Assembly (NCBI GenBank): GCA_002347265.1
Contig: DDYB01000013.1
Span: forward strand, 31,022 to 87,467
DNA: 56,446 nucleotides
Origin: Desulfobacteraceae bacterium UBA2245
Lineage (GTDB): Bacteria > Desulfobacterota > Desulfobacteria > Desulfobacterales > UBA2245
Direction of reading: 5' to 3'
Below are positions 28,101 to 37,100 of the stretch, in pieces. The notes beneath the pieces were generated by a model. It saw only the letters and a list, made by a program, of their open reading frames with translations. It was not told the DNA's origin and searched no databases. The position numbers and the translations under genes are program-made. Position 1 is the first letter of the stretch; the number at the start of each line of letters is the position of its first letter.

Positions 28101-31100
28101 TCTTGGCGAAGCGCAGCCATTGACGGTTGCCTTTGCAACCAATAGCACGGAGGCGGACACTCTCACTTTGACGAGAATGAGCTGGACCGATGTCGGATTC
28201 AGTATCGGCACACTATTTAAGATAGATGACGGCATTACTATATTCAAGGTAAATAACATCGTTGACAATTGGGATGGGGGGACGCTTGTGAGCAGCACCC
28301 TCACGCTCACGACGGACGGGGTCGTTCCATCGGAAGGGCCGGCCGAGGTCAGCCTGCAACGCGTAACCCCTGCGGTGATGTTCGATTCCACGAACTGGTG
28401 GCAGGAAGTTCGCATTTCGATCGAGGCCGACCCGAATTTTGTGGCCGATCCCGATCAGATGTATGTGCGCAACGAGCCGAGGCGCCAGCACGTGATCAAC
28501 GAAATCAGCGGCCCGTTGATCATCGAAGGTGGCGTTGCGGAGGGCAAGGACCGTTCGATTCAGCCGGCTGTCATGCTGCCGACGGAAACAACCGGACTCC
28601 CGAAGGATATCAGCCTCCTGACAGACGAGACGCAGCAGGCCGACCGACTGAATGTGTTCAATGATTCCAGTACCTCGGATGACCAGGGCTGGATGACATC
28701 GGTTGAACTGAGCAATGAGGTTGTCAGTCTTGATAACGCGATCAATATTTCGGGCCTGGGGATGGGTACGGGCCTGACGGTCGACATCAGCGAGGCCCAG
28801 GACGGCACCAATTTGGTAGACTTCCCGGGCGGAATCACCTTCGATGACATCGAGATCACCGAGATCATGCTCGGACAGGGCAACGACACCTTTACCATTG
28901 ACGCCACAAGCGCCGGAACGCCGGGTGCTGAAGAATTTATCGTCACGGTGGTGCATGGCGGCGGCAACACGGAGCTGGAATCCGGCTTGATGGGCGGCGA
29001 CACGATCACCGTCACCGGCGGTGGTGGAGAGAACTCGCCGCTGGTGATTTACGGCGATACCGCTCAGGACGGGAGCCGCTACGATTCGCGGCCCGACCTG
29101 AACATCTTCACTGGTAATGCGGTAACCTTTGCCAATGCCGGTAATGACGTGATTGATGCCAGTGAGAGCCAAGCCGTGACCATCTACGGTGGTGCGGGCA
29201 ACGACACCATCAACGGCAGCCAGGCCGGGGATCATCTGGCCGGCGGCTCGGGCGACGATACAATTTATGGTGAAGGCGGGAACGATCACATCTACGGTGA
29301 TTCCGGCTTCAACCTGGCATTCGACGTGACAAAGAACGCAGGTGACAACGCCGTAGTATCGCGTCTGCTGACGGTTTCAACCGCCAATGCTTCCGCAGCC
29401 ATAAACAGTGATGGCCTTATAGCCGGTAAGGACAAGATCTATGGCGAGGGCGGAAACGACATCGTCTTCGGCGACCTGGGTGTGGTAGACCAGTTGTCGC
29501 TCAAGCTCCTCTCTACCGGCGATGTCACCGAGATCAGGAGTGAACAATTCGGCAACGGTGAAGCGGATTACCTTGAGGGTGGCAGCGATAACGATATAAT
29601 CCTTGGCGGCAACAAGGGTGATGAAATTCATGCAGGTGAAGGGAACAATATCGTTCTGGGCGATGAGGGCTGGATCAAATACAATACGGACGGGAATCTG
29701 GCGGACATCGACCTGATCGAGAGCCTCTCAACAACGGATGAGGGCGGTGCGGACACGATCACGACGGGTGCGGGCAATGATATTGTCATCGGCGGCCGGT
29801 TTAATGACGGCATCACCGCCGGTGATGGAAATAACCTGGTGATCGGCGATTCGGGCCGGATTACGGCGGCCAGCGCGGATGGTCCGCAGCTTGGTGTGGC
29901 CATGACCTACGGCCTGATCGAGACGATCGCATTCGGTGACGGCGGAAGCGATGCCATCACCGCCGGTTCGGGAGCGGATATCATCCTCGGCGGCCATAAT
30001 GATGGCGACGGCCTGACTGTGGAGACCATCACCGCCGGTGAAGGCAACAACATCGTTATCGGCGATGACGGGAAGATCGATTATACCCGTGCGGATCGTT
30101 TAATAACGGCGGGTGCGGATACTGATCCATCCGACATCGACCTGATCGAAAGCCTGTCGACGACGCAGTATGGCGGCGTGGACACGATCAACTCCGGTGA
30201 CGGCGATGACATCATCCTTGGTGGCCGTTTCGGCGACACGATCAACGCCCGTAACGGCGACAACATCGTCTTTGGCGACAGCGGGCAGATTCTGGCGGCC
30301 ACCACCGACTCGCTTGCCGGTCAGCTTCACTTTGACGGCCAGCCGATTACCCTGGGCCGTATTGAGACGATAGAGGATGCGGACGGTGGCGTGGATACAA
30401 TCACGACCCTGACGGGTTACGACATCGTGCTGGGCGGTCATGGCGGTGATACCATCACTGTCAGCCTGATCGCTGAGCCTGAGAACCAGGCGGCATCTGC
30501 CCCGGACAGCGGCAACATCGTCCTTGGCGACACGGGCTACATCGACTATGACGATGACTCCAATGCCGACGACATCGACGAGATCGCGAGCACCACGACC
30601 AAGCCTACGTGGGGTGTGGATTCCAGCCTGACGGCGGTGATTGTTGAAGTTGGCGGCGTGGACACGATCAACTCCGGTGACGGCGACGACATCATTATCG
30701 GCGGCCGGTTCGGCGACACGATCAACGCCCGGAATGGGGACAACATCGTCTTTGGCGACAGCGGACGCATTCTGGCGGCAACGGTCGATTCCGAGACACA
30801 GCCGCACTTTGCGGGTCAGCCCATCACGCTGGGCCGTGTGGAGACGATAGAGGATACGGACGGTGGCGTGGATACAATCACGACCCTGACGGGTTACGAT
30901 ATTGTGTTCGGCGGTCACGGAGGCGACACGATTACGGTCAGCCTGATCGCTGATCCTGACAATAAGGCGGCGCTTGCCCCGGACAGCGGCAACATCGTTT
31001 TGGGCGACACGGGCTACATCGACTACGACGATGATGGCGCTCCGGATGACATCGACGAGATCAAGAGCACCACGACCACCGCAGCCTGGGGTGTGGATGC

Positions 31101-34100
31101 CAATCTGGATGCGGTGATTGTTGAAGTTGGCGGCGTGGACACGATCAACTCCGGTGACGGCGACGACATCATCCTTGGCGGCCGGTTCGGCGACACGATC
31201 AACGCCCGCAACGGAGACAACATTGTTTTCGGCGACAGCGGGCAGATTCTGGCGGCAACGGTCGATTCCGAGACACAGCCGCACTTCGCCGGCCAGCCCA
31301 TCACGCTGGGCCGTATGGAGACGATCGAGGACACGGACGGCGGTGTGGACACGATCACGACGCTTACGGGTTACGACATCGTCCTCGGCGGTCATGAAGG
31401 TGACCAGATCACTGCCAGTCTGATTACGGCCGAGTCGGCCTCGAATGACAGCAACATCGTTTTGGGCGACACCGGATATATCGTCTATGACAATGATGGT
31501 GATCCGAATGACATCGACGAGATCAAGAGCACCTCTACCATTCCGACGTTGGGTGTGGATGCCAATCTGGATGCGGTGATCGTGAATGTTGGTGGAGTTG
31601 ACACGATCAACTCCGGCGACGGCGACGACATTATTATCGGTGGCCGGTTCGGGGACACGATCAACGCCCGGAATGGGGACAACATCGTCTTTGGCGACAG
31701 CGGGCAGATTGTTGCGGCTGTGGTAGATGCGCCCCAATTTGCCGGTCAACCCATCACCATAGACCTGATCACGACAATCCAGCCGGGCGATGGCGGAATG
31801 GATACCATTTCGACCGGTGACGACAATGACATCATTTTCGGCGGATTTGACGGTGACACCATTACCGCCGGTGGCGACAGTGACTACGTCCTTGGAGATA
31901 ACGGGAAGTTGGACTATGTGCTGGCAAGCGATGATGTGGCCGGACGGCCGGATATCGGCACGGTTTATTTGGACAGTCTGTCTGATAATCCTTCCACGCT
32001 CGATCTTGCTTCCACCACCGACCCGATTTATGGCGGGGATGACGTGATCCGCGGCAATGCGGGTGACGATGTGATCTTCGGCGGAACGGGCAAAGATCGG
32101 ATTTGGGGCGACACGAGCGACGGCTCGAACGGCACCGGACCGGATGGAGATGACGGCAAGGATCTGATCTTCGGCGATCACGGCAAGATCTATCCCAGTC
32201 TTCCGAACGGAAATCCGGGAGATCCCAATTTCAAATATTACAACAACAACTTCTTCGCCATCGATACTCAGGAGGAGCATCTCGGCGATGATGACGTCAT
32301 CTTCGGCAACGGCAATGACGACACCATTCTCGGCCAGCAAGGCGATGACGTGATCTTCGGCGGCACCGGGTACGACATTCTTATCGGCGGCCACAACGTG
32401 TTGGACGGCCATGACGAGATGGACGACATGGATGACGCACAGAAAGATGCCATTACCTCCGGAGTGCTGGCGGATAAAAACCCGAGCGACATCAACGATA
32501 TCAACGATGTGATGGACGGCGGCAGCGAAGAAGACATTCTGGCCGGCGACAACGCCATCGTGATCCGCCAGGTCGACTCCATCAGTTCGCGGTTCCAAAC
32601 TCTGGTGGGTGAAACGATTTACAGTCTGATCGATCAATCCCTGGATGGTCTGATCAGCGTCAATGTCGGGTTCAAATCCAATGTGGCCGACACTTCTCAA
32701 GTAAAGCCGGACAGCACCGTCGGCTACACGGTAACCCTGCTCAACCACAGCGCCGAAATCGAGCAAACCGCTGCCGATCATCCGGCTTTACCACGCTGGT
32801 TTGGAAACGATGTAATGGCCGGCGGCAGCCAGGACGATATGCTGTTCGGCGAGCTCGGCGATGACATCATGCAGGGCGATGGGTCGATCGAGCTGCATGA
32901 TACAAACGATCCGGAAGATGCAATTGGCTTCAACCCGTCTCCCGCAGCCGATCCTTCGTTTACGATTCCGGATGGGTCCGGTTACTTCCTGGTGGACGAC
33001 GACCCCGTGAACGATACGGTCGATGAGGGCGTGATGTTGTTCTTCAAGGTCGACGAACGGTTTGCGGACGGCGACGACTACATGGAGGGCAACGGCGGCA
33101 ATGACCGCATGTACGGCAACCTGGGCCAGGATGATATGATCGGCGGCAGCTCGGTCCTGTTCGGCCTGGATGACAAAACTGCCCTCTTCTACGGATTAGC
33201 TGCCGGTGACTTCGCCCGTCCCGACGGCGCCGACCTGATGTACGGCAGCGCGGGCGATCCCGCACGCCTGGCCCGGAACGATTTTGTCGGCACCGGCTTG
33301 AGCGAATCCACTGGCGACGACCCGCTCATTCCGACGGCGAACCGCCATGCTCTCGACGCCGACGTGATGATGGGGGACAACGCCAATATCTACCGCCTGG
33401 TTGGGATCAAAGATTATACCGAAAACGATATATCGGATCCCATCTACGGTTATCTCCAGTTCAACTACGACAGGTCCTATGACACCGGCATCAGTGACAC
33501 CGCGGTGGTGACCGAAGACCGCGGCGACCTGCGCATCAAACCGCGGGCCGTGGAGCTGCTGGACTACACCTACAGTTTCGATGATTCCAATCCTCTCGAC
33601 ATTAAAGCGCAATGGTCGGGCATCGGCTATGGGGATCTGATGTACGGCGAGTCCGGGGACGATATCATTCACGGCATGAGCGGGGACGATGTTCTGTTCG
33701 GAAACAGCGATGACGACGATCTTTACGGTGAAATCGGCGCCGACTGGATCTCAGGCGGCACCGGTATTGACGGCATTCTGGGAGACGACGGCCTGCTGCT
33801 TACCAGCCGCAACAGCCTGATGGGTGAACAACTTTACGGAATTTTACCGAATGCCCCATACCAGGGGGCGCTGAAGCCAAATGACGAGGTAGACCCCAAT
33901 GCGCTGAATGCGATAATCAGCACTCCGGGCAATATTCAGCAGGCGACCATCAACATCGATGGCGAGATCAAGAAGACCGTCGACCTGATTGCGTTCGATC
34001 TGGACGGTATAACGGCCGGATACAACGATATACTCTACGGCGGTCTTGGCGACGACTGGATGCACGCCGGTTCCGGCGACGATGCCATGCTGGGCGGTGA

Positions 34101-37100
34101 GGCGCTTTCACCTTTTTATAGTGGTACTAATTCCAGCGGTGATCTTTTTGAAAGTGAACTGATCTCGTCAGAATCGGATGCGTATGGACTGACTGGATTC
34201 GAATTGGTCAACACGCTCCTGCAGATTCAGCAGCAGGAACCGGCCAATGATGGCATGGCCAACGCGGAGAACCCCTTCTGGTTCGCCTTCGCTCCCTACA
34301 ACCCCGGCGACATCCTGCGCTACGAGGGCGAAACCGAAGCCATTGGCGATGACCCGCACGGCAAGACCCGCCAGGAGTTCGCCCTGTACAACGAGTACTT
34401 CCCGAGGCGCAAATTGCTTCTGGATGAAACGGGCAATGCAGTGGAAACGGGGGCGAATGGGGTATTCGACTTCCTGCTCAACTTCGATGAAACGGAAGGT
34501 CCGCTGGGCTTTGCGTTCAGTGACGGCGCCAAAGCGACCGACGGCGACGACCGCATGTTCGGGGACGCCGGAAACGACTGGATCGTGGGCGGCACGGGAC
34601 GGGATCACATGTACGGCGGCCGTGGCGATGATCTCCTGAACATGGACGACAACCACGATTCAGGAAGCGAAGCGACCAACAAAACCCCGATTCCGAATCC
34701 GCTGGACAACACCATTGCCGATGAATACCAGGCCTATTCGGATATAGTCTACGGCGGGGCCGGGCGTGACATCATGATTATCAATACCGGCGCAGACCGG
34801 GCCATCGACTGGGTGGGCGAGTACAACAGCTACATCGCGCCGTTCAGCCCGTTCGGTGCTTTCCACATCAGCCGGGCCCTGGCGCCTCAGATCCCCGAAT
34901 ACATTATGGCCCTGGCCGACAGCGACGGCACCGACACCACGATCCCGCATGGAACGCTGTACGCGGAACAGAAGAGCAACGATGTCCGGGTGGACGACCC
35001 GAGCCAGACCCTCCGGCAAGGTGAACCTTACGGCGAGCTGGGGCTGGTGCGCCAGACCGACTACGACTGGCAGGCCCAGACCGGCGCTCCCAACGATCCC
35101 CAGCCGGGCAATCTCCAGGGCCAGCGGGAGATCATGCGCAGGGAGCTTTTCACCGCTGGTGACCCGACGTTCGCCTTCTCCCCTGAACTGGGCACATGGC
35201 TGTTGGTAAACGGCACCTATCAGGCGGCACCCGAAGCGCTGGGAGAGGATGCGATCAGCATTTACAATCTGAATGATTATCAGCCGCCGTACATGGAAAT
35301 TCTGGCCAGCATGAGCGTCAACAAGGCCACCGGCGGACTGAAGGCCAACGCCTACATCATCTTCGATTACCAGAATGAAACGGATTTCAAGTTCGCCGGC
35401 ATCGACACGGGGCTGGACAAAATTCAGATCGGGCACCGGACCGAGCTGGAAGGTTGGGTGGTGGACACGCAGATCAACATGCGACTTCTGGAGAATTCAT
35501 TCTACGATCTGACCCTGGTGATGTACGGGACCGTGGCCACGATATGGGTGAACCAGAGTGTTTCGGCCAGTTTCGATTTCGGCAACGCCTTGAATGACGG
35601 GTATATCGGGCTGGGAACCAGCAATGCGAAGGCGACTTTCGACGACTTCCAGGTACAGAAGCTGCCTCCGACCATCACCTTTGAATATTCCGTCGCGGAA
35701 AAGCCGTTGGATTACATTCTCGGAGAATGGGCTTTAACGGATGGAAGATACACCGGCGCTCCGGGGGCAGTTTCGGATACGGCCCTCGCCACCGGGTATC
35801 TGGAAGTCTGCGCCTATTCGCGTCTCGAGATGGAAGCCGCCATCCAGACATCGACCCTTGGCGGCCTGGTATTTGACTATTACTCAGACGAAGACTTCAA
35901 GTTCGCCGCCGTCAAGGCGAATTCAAACCAGATCATCATCGGCCACCGCACCTCCCAGGGGTGGTCCATCGATGCTGCCGTGGATTACACCATCACGGCC
36001 GGCCAGAGCTACACCCTGGGTGTCGGCATGTTCGGTTCCAGTGTCAGTGTGACGGTGAACGGGGAGGCCGTGGCCGGTTTCGTCTACAACAGCCTTTTGA
36101 ACGACGGTGAATACGGCCTGCTGAGCAAAGACGGCACGAGCACCTTCGACAACTTCCTGGTCAGGGGCGACGACCCGGCCTATCAAACAATAATATCGCC
36201 GATCGTTTCGATCGCCGATACGACCGTGGTCGAGGGGGACGGCGTGGCGTACGTGACTGTCGAGCTGTCAAAGAGTTCCGACGAGACAGTGAGCGTCGAC
36301 TATGAGACCCTTGCCGGAACGGCGAGCGCCGGCAGCGATTATACGTCTGATTTCGGAACCATCACCTTCCAGCCGGGAGAGACCAGCCAGCAGATTGCCC
36401 TGACGATACTGAGCGATGAGGTTGAGGAAGACGAGGAAGCGTTTACCGTAAGGTTGTCAAACCCCACCAGCGGATTGGAAATCGGCAGGGACACCGCCGT
36501 GGTGACGATTCGCGATGACGATGCCCCGCCACTGGTTTCGGTGTCCGATGCGGTGATCACGGAAGGCGACAGCGGAACGACGCTGGTGCCTGTGGAGTTC
36601 AAGCTGTCCAAGGCTTCCTCCTATACCGTAACCGTGAATTATGCTACTGCTGATATTACTGCTGAGGCCGGGTCGGATTATCTGGCCGCTACAAACACCG
36701 TTACCTTTAACCCGGGTGTCACATCGGTCTGGGTAGATTTTACCGTCTCCGGGGACGATGTACAGGAATCCAATGAAGACTTCCGTATCACGCTGTCGGC
36801 GCCGTCCAATGCCACGATCGGCGACGGTGAAGGAGTCGTCACGATCGTAAACGACGATCAGATTCCGACGGTCACCGTCACCGGAGAGGACGCCGTCGCT
36901 TCGGAGGACCTGGATGCAGGTGCCTTCAGCATAAGCAGGGATTTTACCGACGGCCCGCTGACGGTCGTTCTGAACCTCGGTGGCCTGGCTGTCTTGAACG
37001 AAGATTATACAATTACCGCCTCCGGCGGGTACTGGGACGGGATTGACACCCTGACCCTTGCCGACGGCATCGGTTTCGCCACGTTGACCATCACGCCGAT

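Noticed and set aside
30100..32781. 893-codon open frame on the minus strand
   Set aside because: It lies entirely opposite the repetitive calcium-binding region of the giant gene. Its repeated pattern mirrors the repeats on the plus strand, as expected from biased codon use.
29140..34680. Regular spacing of short repeats as a possible CRISPR array
   Set aside because: The repeats are in frame, encode GGxGxD-type motifs and vary like protein repeats. There are no unique spacers and no cas genes.
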